Made by a program: the position numbers and the translations under genes. The notes under the pieces are model-generated. The model did not search any database. It was not told where the DNA came from and was given only the letters and a program-made list of their open reading frames with translations. From Beroe forskalii (taxonomy: Eukaryota > Ctenophora > Nuda > Beroida > Beroidae), in the NCBI GenBank assembly GCA_011033025.1, contig WFMF01000540.1, positions 1 through 64,000 on the forward strand: DNA of 64,000 nucleotides, in the 5' to 3' direction. Shown in pieces: positions 44,735-56,769 of the stretch (position 1 is its first letter; each line of letters begins with the position of its first letter).

Positions 44735-46948
44735 TAAAATTAATTAATTCATCTACACACACCTAATTGTGAGCCCTAAGTACAGTAATAAGTTGTCAAT
44801 TTATTCAAATCATGAAAACTTTCTGCAAGACATCAATCTGCGAAATTAATTAATTACTTCTAAATATACAAACATTGTGTCACTATATAATAATTTAAAA
44901 TTTAAAAGGATACTTGAATTTAACCTGGATACATTGGGTACATCTGCGAGTTGTCAATTTAAATGACATCAAGTGAAGGAGGCTGTATTTTTAGATTTTG
45001 ATATCAGAGCATAGTCTTGAATGTCTTGAATAGATGAATTTCATTGAGACAGTATGGAATAGCAGATTCCAGCAGGGAAATATGGAAAAACAAAGTCTTC
45101 TTTGTGAAAAATTTCCAATAGCTCCATCCATAGTCTTTGATGGGATTCATGTAGAGGTATATACGAAATAAAAATTAATACACCAGAATGAAAGTAAGCC
45201 CAGGACCACATAGCTAGAACTACACTATTGAAGAAGACTTCCTAAGTTCCTATCACCTGAAGTCTCTTCAAGTTCTGACACTAGTCAGATTCTCTTCTGG
45301 ATGGCATGGTGGCTCAACTCACGGGTAGCATGCCTGTGTGACTCAAAGGCCTGGTTCGCCAATATTTGTTTTATCAGTTAAAATTTAATACAAGATAATA
45401 CATTTTGATTTTAATTAACACCTGTATCAAAAACGGTATCAAAGATTCATCATCAGAGATTATATGCTATATCTTCAAGCACATGCTGTTTAAACAGTGC
45501 CATTAAAATTAAAATCATAATTGATTGAATAAAGTCTTGGTTGATTGAATGAGTGAACACTTTTTACAATACATCAGCTGTTTTCAGGCAACATACACAC
45601 GCTTTGTTTAGTGATATTAGTCAAGAAGCAAACACAAGCCAAAAATTCAGAATAAATATTAATCTACTTTTTTGATCCAGTTCTTTTTCAGAACGGACCT
45701 TTGGCTGCCGATCTCCAATGCAACTACCTCGTTGGATATCACTCTACTCATAGGATGTTACCTTTCCCCGCGCGCATCGCTCCATATTTGGACGGTCACA
45801 TTTGCCATCTAGTCAGAAGAAATAAACGGACAACTCTTCAAAGTATTGTCTGACATCGTCAGGCAACGCCTGACAAACAAAGTACAATCATGAGCAATGT
45901 TTGGAATTTTTACAAGAAATCACTTTTTGGTATAGTACAGATGCATTCCCCGAACTAGGCTTTGGAGCAAGGAGCTACGCCGCGCGTAAAACTAGGGCTC
46001 CGGCCAAGTTGTATGTGCAACGCCGCGCGCGCATAAAATCTAGCATTAATTATGCGCGCGCTAATTTATAACGCAGCGCGATAATAAGTTGAAATGAATC
46101 GTCGCGCATTCCATATATTCCAAATTCAACAGAAGATTTTTAGGACAGTAGGAAGACATACAAAGTGGAAAGCTGCAAATAATGCAGAGCAACAACGGCG
46201 AGGATGAGATCAGTATGTGAGTACAGAGTGAACCGTGTTATACACAGACGCATGACCATTGAACTCAGGCAACAGGACTTTAAACTATTATAGTGAAAAT
46301 AATACGTGCGTTGTTTCATCAAACGATCAAAGAAGCTTCAAGAAGCTGTACATTTTTCATTCCATACTTCAAATCAATACTGTTTGGCGTCTCATGATGA
46401 CTGCGAGTATTCATACATCAATGAAATACGATGTTAATTAACAACAAGTGAAAGTTAGTTCATCAATACAAATGGAATTTTATAAAATCTTAATTATTAC
46501 TTTATTATGTAAGTCAATCCATAGCTAAGTACAAAGTAACCTTGTGAATCTGATGCAATGGCATTAAGAAACTGATTTACATACACATACATAAAAAGTC
46601 AAAACCCGTACACAGCAAATCGGCACAGATAAATCGTCGAAAAACTCGATAATTCTACACAGAAACATTTCACAAAATCCGAAAAAAACATCTATTCGAA
46701 ACACAAATCATTTATTGTACAGATCACAAAACAGTGCATGAACAAAATTCCTTCCTTTACACTCCATTTTTAAAATCTTATCAAAAATAAGCATGTAATA
46801 TATTTTACTTTACAACTCCATGTATATTTGGAGCGTCAGTGATGTACCTACATATATTTTAAGTCCTAAGTTGCTAAGAAATACAACTTGCTCATTGCTC
46901 AAGTATATGTTTATATAACTATAGAAGTGTTATGAGATGATATGAAAG
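44735..46948. other. Intergenic stretch between twinfilin and AP-2 alpha
   Basis: No gene is supported. 45300-45360 (TGGTGGCTCAACTCACGGGT onward, with GGTTCGCCA) looks faintly like a decayed tRNA-derived SINE. TTTATT at 46711-46716 would be a minus-strand AATAAA for twinfilin, about 230 bases past its stop. Confidence 0.35.
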
Positions 46949-49900
46949 TTATCTGATGAGTTTTCGACCACTTCGGGGAGGTCCTTTAGGTTTAACGAAC
47001 TTTTGGCGGGATACTTGCTCTGGAGGGTGGACCATCTCGTAAACTTCGTGCTCCGATACTTCAGAACCATCTGAAAGGGCGTGTTGAAACTTAATTACTT
47101 GAGGGGTGAAAGGTGGGGTAGTATAGAAGGGAGTGGTTAAGGGTTGCGGTATAAATGTGGTAGAAGTTGTGGTAAGAGAATCAGGTGTTGCTGAAGTTCC
47201 AAACTTTCTAATAATATGTGCAATTGATAGACGGCCATGTTCGGAACGGCACATGACAAATGTATAGGTCAATAAATAATTTCAGGATGCAGAAGAACTA
47301 AAACTAACTAAGTAATTAGAATTTAGATATCAGAACCATCTGTTATTTCCTTCTTGGCGGTCACTTCAATTCCCATTTGCTCGAGGCAGCCCAAGAAAGA
47401 CGCTTTGGTTGAACTGTACATCATACGTTGCTTAACTGGAACCTGGGCATTTGACTGTTGCCATGGTAATACAAGGAATACATTTTACTTTATACGGGTG
47501 TCAGTGGATCATATTTACTTAAACGTGGATCATATTTACTTATACGTCACAGAATCTATGAGTAACTAAGTTTAGGTATTTATGGAAATCACTCTAAATT
47601 TCTAGGCATGTTTATGAGTATTACGGGAAAATTAAATAGCAATTACAAGAATTAAAAATACAACATACCAAACTGTAAATTCAATATTATTTGGGTCTGG
47701 TAAAAGATTGGCCAAAATATGTAAATCTATACAGTAGTACACCAAGCAACGCCAGTGGCATGACGTATCTGTGGCCTGTGCAAAATAATACACGGTGTAC
47801 AGAACAATGTACAGAATGAACAGTACTTTATAAACCCAAGACACTTACATTGAAGCCCTGGCACTTCACCTTTGACACTAACATTATCCCTGGCACTTCA
47901 CCTTTAACACTTACATTGTATCCCGGACACGAGTAGATGAACACGCATTTCCACATGTTCTGTCCCTCGTAGTCGTGTTGGAAGTTGTACAGGTGATACC
48001 GTGGCTCGTCATCAGGCACTTTACCGGGCAGCTCAGTTACTTTGATGTTCGAACAGTCCCACAGTTTCAGCTCTTCCTTGTCTGAAAACACAAGGAAATA
48101 TCTTAAAAGATACTCACTTAGAACATAATATATCAATGATCTTAACTCAGTGCTCACTCGTCAGAAAAAAAAAACTTTTTTCAAATGTAAGATGTGGTAT
48201 CAATTATAATACGACTATGTTGGCATGGGAAGTGCATGAGAAATGGGTTTTTGACGTCATTGGTCACTCTAGTGATGGCAATGACGTCATACTAGGCCAC
48301 CAATCATTTGGCTGAGTGAAGCCCTGTGATTGGTTTACCAGCAGCAATTCATGGCTGGACCAATCATAATCAGGTTGAAGTATCAGCCAAATATCGTGCG
48401 CTGATTGGTAAAAACTAAATGCGCTATATTCTGTTGATAACGATTCGTTAAAACCCTGCACACCAAAAATACAAGATAAGACGGTCGAGAAGATGTCATA
48501 TCAAAGCTATATAATCCGTCTTTTCTTCAAACGCGGGGTTAAATTCTGTTCACCTGTATCGAGTTTAACTTGGAGGTAATTGATGAAGCCAGATTTGAAT
48601 TTATCGAGATTCTTGGCTAGATCATCTGTAACGGGGAGGTTAAGTCCGGGCAGAGTAGCGCTGTTGTTCTGCATTTGGGACCGCATCTGGGCCTCGTCTT
48701 TAGACACCTTTTAGGGGTTTACAGTTCAGTAATCAGAGGTTCAGCTAAAACAATAACTCATAACTTCATAACAATGCTATGATCAATCTTGTAACTTTTA
48801 ATGCATTTGAGCGGGCTGTGGAGCCATCGATTCGGATGAAGCAGCTACGATAAATGCCATTATATCAACATAAAGACATGTTCATATTTAATGAGTTGAT
48901 ATTTAATGATATTCATCGCCGCTACTTTAGCAAAAGCAACAACAGTTCAAGCGGTTAGTAAATTAGTACCAGCGGCGTATAAGCCTGCCCATAAGATCTG
49001 ACATCGACCAATCAGCGCTAGAGTTTATGATCAAATCGCGCGCTGATTGGTCACTGTCACATGGACCTGTGGGTAAGCTAAAACACAGTCTATACAACTA
49101 ATAACCTTTTCCAGTTCCAGTTCTGCTTCTGTCATGGGAGCTCTGGCGTCCTGGGACAGAACACAGTTCTTGTAACCTTGGTATGATAGCTCTTCTGGAA
49201 CAGTGCCAAACATCTGAACAAATGTAGTTGATAATAAGTGATATTTTGGAGGTGAAGTTTGCACTTTTACAATGATTTAATGAAGCTTATGCTCTGCAAA
49301 ACAGATTTACAGAATATCATTATCATAGCAGATGGTATCTGCCAAGCTTCTAGAAGCTTTACTGCATGTGTAAGTGGATGGCAATTAAGTCAAATATGGA
49401 ACTTTAGTACATCAAGGGATGGGCACAGCGGAATATTAGTGCTAGCCGGTCCAGCCTAAAACTTCAGACTATAACGTTATAACAATGAAGTCATCTGTTT
49501 CGTGCCACGTGTACTCTTGACAATATGCAGGCCAGATTCTCTGATTGTACTGAATTATCCGGAAATACCGTGGCCATTCCAGGAAATAAGTATTTGCTCA
49601 ACGTTTAAACAAAATTTTTCCATTCCTATTGTTTCGTTAATTGGTACCAGAGAGCAAACGAAGCAGGGCATATTGCAAAGCTAAAGGGTGTAAAAAGCAT
49701 GTGTGTGCACACTACACTCAGCACTGTGTATTATTATTAAATTGTCAGGATTCTGTATAGGCTCTGCACTAGAACAAAACCTGCTGAGAAGCAACGGTTA
49801 GGGTTTTATAGTTAGGGGCATTACGGTCATCAACGTAACACAATGGTACATTGATGTTGCTGATGCGTATAAATATTTTCATAATTACCTCAATCGACTA

Positions 49901-51333
49901 AGTATCATCCCCCCAGGCCTAAGAATTACCTCTAACTTGATGCGGTTGTCCCCGAATATCCGTCTAAGAGTAGCCCGTGTGGCTGCGTAGAGCATCTTGT
50001 TCCTCACGGAGGTGTCGTTGGGGACGTAACACAGGTATACATACTGGTAATCTTCTTCACTGAGGGAGGAGGATGTTTACCCAGTGCGGGCTGGGGTTCT
50101 ACCAATCAACGGGATGGATTTGAATGACACTGCGCATGTTGATTGGTCGGTCCATAATAGGGTAATCAATATTCTCCAATAATGCTCAAATATGATAATA
50201 TGCTAGGAATGCTTTGCAACAAAAAATTTAATACAAGTTTGCCTTAAATCAGCGATGTGAAAATTGTAATTTCACTAAAATTTATAACTTCCCACAACAA
50301 TTTTTATCAAATTCTTTCCGTTTTTACCAGCACAACACGTTTGTATCACATTTTCTAAACAGAAGCAGTCCCTAAAACCCTCCATAGAAAGTGATATATC
50401 AAGCTGCACAAAACATGCACTCATGCTATTTATTACTAACTTGTTATTTTCGAAACCCCTGAAATTGGCATCGGATTTGGGTTAGTAGAAGGATTGCATT
50501 AGATGCGAATTACATATTATTTCCTTGAATCTTGATAGTTGACACAGTCTAATAAGAGTAGAGGATAATGTTTTCAGAAAATCATACGGGATAGAATACG
50601 GTATTAGAATCCTCTAGACAGATACGATCATGCAGGAAGATTGGCAATGTACATTGAAGGGTTTGAAATTAAAGAAAAAGTAGACACTGATTTGAATCAT
50701 AACACAAATAAAGAGACTATAAATCTCATATCTCACTCGTTCTTGGTGTCCAGTCTGTAAAGGATGTAACACGGCTCCCCGTCCTCCAGACACACCAAGA
50801 CGTTCCTATCCCAGTCAGATTCGTAGTCTCCTACTTTTAATCTAGGATCAGGGATGTGGTGAGAATGATAAAAGTAGTGGTTGTGAGAAACCGGAAATGA
50901 TACTGTTACATATCTAGGTCGTGAGCGACTTTTAGATTGTTAGAACACCGGACATGAATCGGTTTCATAGGTCGTTGTTGACTGTTAGAAACCGGCAAAA
51001 AACGTGATGGTGTCTAATTGTGTCATTGTGAGGTGAGTGTGATCGTGATACAGAAGGAATTATGATGGTGAGAGAAGTGATCTGTTTAAAGAGCAGGGGC
51101 CATTCCACGCGCTGATTATTCTAATTATATTGGATCATGCGTAAGTTCATGATAATAATAATCAAATCACGAAAATCTCTTTTATTGAAATTTCCTTTCA
51201 TCAATTACCTGTTTTGCTGTAAAGTTAGCTCCTCATCGACAATCGTTATCTTGATACATCTGTCGTTGCCATGGAAGCGTGATAGGTAAATCTTTAGGTT
51301 TTGTCCAGCGGTAATTCCAGTGGGACATGCCAT
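46949..51333 (-). CDS. TWF: Twinfilin, actin monomer and capping-protein binding, complete, 8 exons
   Basis: Twinfilin has two ADF-homology domains, sequesters ADP-actin, caps barbed ends and binds capping protein through its tail. Minus-strand exons are 51333-51209, 50841-50737, 50059-49930, 49213-49106, 48707-48554, 48081-47902, 47435-47337 and 47070-46949, joining to 340 residues (family about 350). The first ADF-H domain includes GITAGQNLKIYL, CYILYRLD and NKMLYAATRATLRRIFG. The linker and second domain include FGTVPEELSYQGYKNCVLSQ, RYHLYNFQHDYEG and VFIYSCPGYN. The C-terminus HEVYEMVHPPEQ then KFVKPKGPP and GRKLIR keeps the capping-protein-binding motif. Start at 51333 gives MACPTGITAG. 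The exact exon 6 donor is uncertain because a short tandem duplication (about 47850-47915) creates rival sites; the one chosen gives GYNVSVK then VKQRMMYSS. Confidence 0.93.
48358..48409. repeat. CCAAT-type hairpin, copy 3 (twinfilin intron)
   Basis: GACCAATCA and TGATTGGT face each other around about 35 bases, with GTGCGC beside the right arm. A similar short pair (ACCAATCA / TGATTGGT) lies just left, at about 48299-48334. Confidence 0.55.
48983..49077. repeat. CCAAT-type palindromic element, copy 4 (twinfilin intron)
   Basis: The 13-bp perfect arms GACCAATCAGCGC and GCGCTGATTGGTC (49006-49052) sit inside weaker outer arms reading GCCTGCCCATAAGATCTGAC and the complement of ATGGACCTGTGGGTAAGC. 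The total is a 95-bp palindrome, the most complete copy of this family. Confidence 0.75.
50077..50165. repeat. CCAAT-type palindromic element, copy 5 (twinfilin intron)
   Basis: The ends are TTTACCC and GGGTAA. The inner arms ACCAATCAAC and GTTGATTGGT face each other around about 30 bases. It lies close to exon 3 of twinfilin. Confidence 0.7.
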
Positions 51334-51499
51334 TACTCAGCGATTTCAAGTGATTACCATGGCAACAAAAACTTCTAATACTATGCAAAACACCAATAAT
51401 ATTTAGACATCCATACCGTTGCAATTTGCATTTCGTTGCGTTTTTATCTCTCTGCAATAACTGATAAGCGCATCACACACCGTTTTTAACCTGCTCATG

Positions 51500-52806
51500 A
51501 TATACATGGAATACAGCTACCGTGTATAAGATTGTACAATTATATCTCCGGTCACCATGGATCAGTATTCATTGGAAAGTGCTCAGAATGTACTGTTTGA
51601 TGTTTCTACCATGTTACACGAGTTTTGTCTCCAAACGAAATGTTCTGATGTCAATCAAATTCCTCTTGATGTGTTTGCTGGTGCTAATTATAAGAAAGAA
51701 GGTGTCTCAATGTGGTTTGTGGAGACTATGAAGCAACTTAAATTATGCTATGATGTCCTGAGAGTGTCAACGGGAAAGATTGATCAGCTGAAAGAGGAGG
51801 TTATTAGACTGCAGAATGAAGAGCTTAAGAACCAAATGAATCAGTTTCGTGAAAGTCAGAGTGAGACTGTCGGAAAACTCCAAACAACGCTGAAATCAGA
51901 GCTGAAAAGTTACAGTGATGTTGTTGCTTCCAGTTTCAGTACCCAAGTTCCGACTATTTCCACCAAGGACATTGCTGGTGTTGTCAAGAATGTGGTGAAA
52001 ACGGAGGACAGGAGCAAGAACATCATTCTCTATGGCGTTACAGAAGATCCCAGCATTGAGACAGAGAAGACGGTGAGTGAGGTGTTCAGCAGAGTTGGAG
52101 AAAAGCCTCACATTGGCTTTTGCGAGAGGTTGGGGAAGAAGACTACTGACAAGCCCCGCCCCATCAAAGTGTGCCTAACGAACAGTGATGCAGCTGTCTG
52201 TCTTCGTAAATGTGGGAAAAGATTACGAGAAATCCCAACTACACGAAGGGTCTTTGTAGCACCAGACCTGACTCGTGAGGAGAGAGAAGAACGGAAGAAA
52301 CTTGTGGACCTCATGAAAGCGAAGAAGAGAGCCAGCCCTGAGCAGCACTTCTACATCTTCAAAGGTGAGATTTGGAGTCAAGCTCGAAATGCACCTTCTC
52401 CTCCTGCTCCCACTAAGACTGCACCCACTTCCTGTGCTACTGCAGCCCGTACATCTACTCCTGCTGCCCCCTCTGCACCTGCCCAAGCTTCCTCCTCTAA
52501 CACTGCTCCTGCAGCACCCCCTAATACTGCTCCCACCTCTGCAACTCGCCCATCCGCTGCTCGCGAGAAGGCTGGTAAAAAGACTGCCGAGGACTTGCTT
52601 AGGAGCGCAATGGCAATTGATGCTAAATTGCAGATCAAAGCAAATGGCGCTAATACGTGAACTCGTTGCTGCCGCGCTTTTTCAGTGATTTTGTGACGGG
52701 TTGAAATATGAAAATTTGTTGATGTATGTATCCATCCAGACAGAAGTGTTAGTGCTTCTTTGGACTAAATTTGTTTAATTCTGTTTAATTTAATTCTGTT
52801 TAATCC
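51500..52806 (+). mobile_element. ORF1-only non-LTR retroelement
   Basis: The element contains one intact LINE ORF1-like frame (51557-52660), a short 3' region and a tail of TTTAATTCTG repeats ending near 52806. No endonuclease or reverse transcriptase follows. A second copy (15831-16626) shares the same junction from ORF1 directly to the 3' tail, so the absence of ORF2 is a family property, not a deletion of this copy. The 5' boundary is only approximate. It lies head to head with twinfilin, about 170 bases from that gene's start codon. Confidence 0.82.
51557..52660 (+). CDS. LINE ORF1-like RNA-binding protein
   Basis: The 367-residue frame starts in a strong context (CACCATGG). An N-terminal helical part (about 1-55) leads to a predicted coiled coil (about 60-118: KIDQLKEEVIRLQNEELKNQ). 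From residue 153 (SKNIILYGVTED) to about 275 it carries the RRM-like and C-terminal domain arrangement found in ORF1 proteins of many animal non-LTR elements, including ICERLGKK-like GFCERLGKKT, PRPIKVCLTN and VFVAPDLTREEREERKKL. An Ala/Pro/Thr-rich low-complexity segment (about 286-345) precedes a charged C-terminus. Such proteins bind RNA and act as chaperones for retrotransposition. The frame is intact here but broken in the 15.8-kb copy. Confidence 0.85.
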   Translation: MDQYSLESAQNVLFDVSTMLHEFCLQTKCSDVNQIPLDVFAGANYKKEGVSMWFVETMKQLKLCYDVLRVSTGKIDQLKEEVIRLQNEELKNQMNQFRESQSETVGKLQTTLKSELKSYSDVVASSFSTQVPTISTKDIAGVVKNVVKTEDRSKNIILYGVTEDPSIETEKTVSEVFSRVGEKPHIGFCERLGKKTTDKPRPIKVCLTNSDAAVCLRKCGKRLREIPTTRRVFVAPDLTREEREERKKLVDLMKAKKRASPEQHFYIFKGEIWSQARNAPSPPAPTKTAPTSCATAARTSTPAAPSAPAQASSSNTAPAAPPNTAPTSATRPSAAREKAGKKTAEDLLRSAMAIDAKLQIKANGANT

Positions 52807-55360
52807 AGTAAAATGCCATCACTTACCTTGATACCAGTTTATTAAGATACTGGCAGTAGCCTTAACATCAGTTTGCTTCCCACATTGGTTTATTGACACC
52901 AGTTGGAGTAATATTGACACCACTTCCCCTGGCACTCTGAAACACCAAGCCCACACAAGTGACTTTGAGGGTTTCTTGAACCATTCACCCTAAAAAACTA
53001 TCAACCCTCCGAATATTTCTTGTACCATTTACAAACACACTATGATTACAGTTAAAAACTTAACATTGCGTCAGTATTTATGATCAAAACTTGGAAGTTG
53101 TATGGTAAAACTTGAACAAGGATCTAGGTAAAGAATGTAGGTACTCAAGTGATGATTTTGATAATGTATAATTCTGTCCAATGTACAAAGTGTACAATGA
53201 AAAGACAACTATACATTCTCTGTGAATTCTTGAGAATCTGTACTGCTCAGACTTACATTCTTCAGCTCTCAACAAAATCTAGGCGTTATCGACTGACATC
53301 ATTATCATGATAAACAATGCTGACAACTTAATAATGATGAGTCGGTGAGGTCACACCGCCTACTTTTCGTGCCCAGAATATCATCCTAAACAACCTTGTT
53401 AAAATTGCCAGTATGTTAAGTTTCTGAACCTCAATTGATAGCCTTTTACCTGTTATATTCCGTGTCGAATTACAAGAAGCCATGCTAAAACTCCGAGTTA
53501 AACCCGTGTAAGTTATGTTACAACTTACAGAATATATACATGAGAATTCTCTTCAGATGTTAACGTTGTGGACTTGTCGAAATGTTTTAATAAATGTGCA
53601 GAATTATTAAAGAAATTCTCTCTTTCTCTGTTAACTAACACACGTACATGAATTAAGAGTAATAGCTGAATAGCATCTACTGTATAATCCATTATTCTTT
53701 TAAGAATAGATAGTGTTTCTTGAATACATATATTCATACTAAATTCGCATGGTATCTACGCTAGATCATCTAACATTATTGCGCAAAGTAATGAGAGAGC
53801 CCACAATAGCTCGATGAGTTAATAACCAAGCCACTGTTATTAACCAAGCCAATAAAGTGAATTCACCATTGGGTTGTGGACTTAACAATACAGCCCACAA
53901 TAACTGAGACGCGCTCAGAAACACATCACATACCAGCAGACACAGACAGACAATCAACTAATCAAACAGCCACTTACTCAAGAAACAAACAACTAAACAA
54001 GCATGCTGCATACAGACAGAAAGACATGAAACAGAATTTTGACTCAGAAACTGCACATTACACAAAAATTGTAAGAATTATGATATTTCAAATCATTTAT
54101 TCATTGTAGCCCACAGCTTCTTTCACTCTCAAACACTCAGAGGTGCCACAAAACCAAATCTGTCATGATATCATAAACAGTGACAATTTACGATTTCCGT
54201 TCATTACATTACCAACTCAACTAACGAACACATCACACGTCAAACAGCCTGGCTTACACAATACGTTCACACATTACACCCGAACAGACAGGACATACAT
54301 ACAGACATTACACACATACAGACAGAACCTGCATACAGAGTACAGACTGACGAACATATGCACATACAGACACACAAACACACACTCACAGTACACTCCA
54401 AGGACACTTCGTCACATGGAAATATCAACAAATCAACGCTTCTGTTATACAATGTTGTATTGGACGTATCACACGCTAAATATCTACACATTGTATCTAT
54501 CACTCAATTCCCACACACATATTAATGGGCGGTTTACCGTTTAACATCACTAATTTGCCACTAAAAGCTATGATAATGACGCCACCTCAACCCCTACTTA
54601 TCTGAAGCAGTTTACAATATGAGCTCGACATCAAGGTCCTCCTTTCGAATTGCATTTCATTTGACATAATAGCAAATAACAGGTTATCAATTATCATGAA
54701 TACGTAAGGTATTTATTCTTTTAGAGGCCGGACATCAGGTGGTTAACAGTGACGTCATTATCATAGCTAAAAGTGGGTTGTTACTGAGTGAGCGTGACAT
54801 CACTATCATTATTAAACTGTATAATTGTTGAGCTGTTGGCAACAGACCAGCTGTAAGGATAGTTAGAACCGCTCAAGCTATCAATTGTCGTCAACACAGT
54901 TTTAAAACTCACTAAGGAAACCTAATATCTGCCGTTTACCCGCGTCCCGCCCTAACTTTAAAAGTTTAAACGGCCTTTTTACTTTTTTAACCGGCCTTCT
55001 GGCCCAAAAGATACATTCAGCCGATAAGTTATCTTATTGGCCGATAAGGAATTTTGAACTTGAAGAAATAAAGAAATAACAGGGTTGGTTTGATATTATG
55101 TCATGATCTTTTGATTAATAAAATAATATAAAACTCATGAATCATTTAACTTCACATTATTAAACTTTGCGTTAAAATCTTTTCTTTTGGCATGTGAACC
55201 TATACTTCTACTGGTTTATTCTGCCGATTATATAACACTCGCCAAACCATAAATATAAAGACAAAAGATCTCATTTGAACGTTTAAAACAGCTTTGAATT
55301 CTGGAATCTTTAGAGCTTTAGTCAGCCATCTACCAGTACACCATTGGAATTTATGAATAC
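52807..55360. other. Gene-free stretch
   Basis: No exon is recognised. 54280-54400 is rich in CACA and CAGA words. 54750-54800 repeats the GACGTCATTATCATAGCT block of 24105. TTGACACC words at 52893-52920 echo the GGTGTCA theme. Confidence 0.4.
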
Positions 55361-55605
55361 CAAGATCAGGGCTATTTGAAATGGAGGTCAAGATCATTGT
55401 CAGTGTTATTAAAAATAGAGTCCAAGATCACTGTTAGGGCTATTAGAAATGGAGGTCAATATCACAGCAAGGGCTATTAGAAGTGGAGTCCAAGATCAGT
55501 GCTAGGGCAATTAGAAGTGGAAGCCATGATGAGTGCTGGGGCTATTAGAAATGGAAGCCAAGATCAGTGCTAAAACTATTAGAATTGGAGTCCAAGATCA
55601 GTGTC
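55361..55605. repeat. Tandem repeat, unit about 35 bp
   Basis: About seven imperfect units of the form CAAGATCAGTGCTAGGGCTA then TTAGAAATGGAGTC follow each other. Confidence 0.88.
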
Positions 55606-56632
55606 GGTTCCATTTAATTCATCACTTCAATGGCAAAGGAGGAGAGAGAAAGAGGCACTTTGTCATTGGCAGAGAAGAGAAGAAAATAAGTATGTAATGG
55701 TTATTGACAGAGAGAGCATGTACATGTACATACTGGCTACACTCAGACACAGATCACAGACACACAAACACACCGACACACTCAGATCAGACATACGCAC
55801 TAACAAACACACTCACGGGAGAGCAACAGCTGGGTGTAATTATAATATTATTACTTTATTATTAATATTATGACTACACTGAACAGCCGCCTTACAGCTG
55901 ATGTCAGGGAGAGAGATAATCTTGCCTGTCAGAGCCAGATCAGGATGTAAAATCGTGCAGTGAAATGGCGTGTACTATGTTCGTAGTACTATTAAATGTA
56001 CAAATTTAGTTGACATTTTGACTTCATCTCCAAATTTCATATCTGCGCGGGAAGCAGGCTGTGGTCATTCATCAAATACTCAAATACTTGGCATAACTTT
56101 CAAGTACATAATCCTATGTGGCACTAATGGCCCACGTTTCATTGTTTTCTGCCGAAACTAATGGGCACTTATTATTAAATACTTGTTGACCAGTGCATAA
56201 TATGGTACCTATACACACACACACTGTAATAATGTACAAGGCGCTGTGATGTCCATGTCTGAAAGCCTGATTTTCAGTAATAAGCGGGGCACAGATTATG
56301 CCATATATGGTATAATTGTATGGGATCGGTGGGGCGAATTACTAATTGCCCTCCGCAGCTCCTCTTCTGGGGTCCAATCTCCATGAGATCCATGAGTTAC
56401 AGGGTGTAGACTGGGAGGTCACGTATACACACGGGAATATACTCCTGTCTCTTCTATTAGGAATCACGGGAATCAAGATTTGTACAGGCTTATCAAAAAC
56501 ACTGACTTGTGAATACGTCGGTACTGATTAAGGGTTGAAAATGAACTTCAAATTTGGTTCATAACAGCGTAAACGGTAAACCTTCATTTAAATTCTTCTT
56601 GGCTTTAGATGATAGAGCTCAATGCCTTCATT
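55606..56632. other. Gene-free stretch
   Basis: Only a CA-rich patch (about 55740-55800) stands out. No exon was recognised. Confidence 0.4.
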
Positions 56633-56736
56633 CATAGCTTCCGGCCCTTGAAAATCCGTTCGGAGGGCAGTTTTTCGCCCAAAAAGGAGGGCAAATCAAC
56701 GAAAAAGGAGGGCAATATGCTACCGAAATGTGGCGA

Positions 56737-56769
<33 letters not shown>

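Noticed and set aside
45300-45365. tRNA gene candidate (GGTGGCTCAACTC ... GGTTCGCCA)
   Set aside because: The arms do not pair into a cloverleaf and no anticodon stem can be drawn; at most it is a decayed SINE head.
53876-54544. Thr/His/Gln-rich plus-strand frames
   Set aside because: Composition follows CACA and CAGA dinucleotide-rich DNA, with no domain or splice support.
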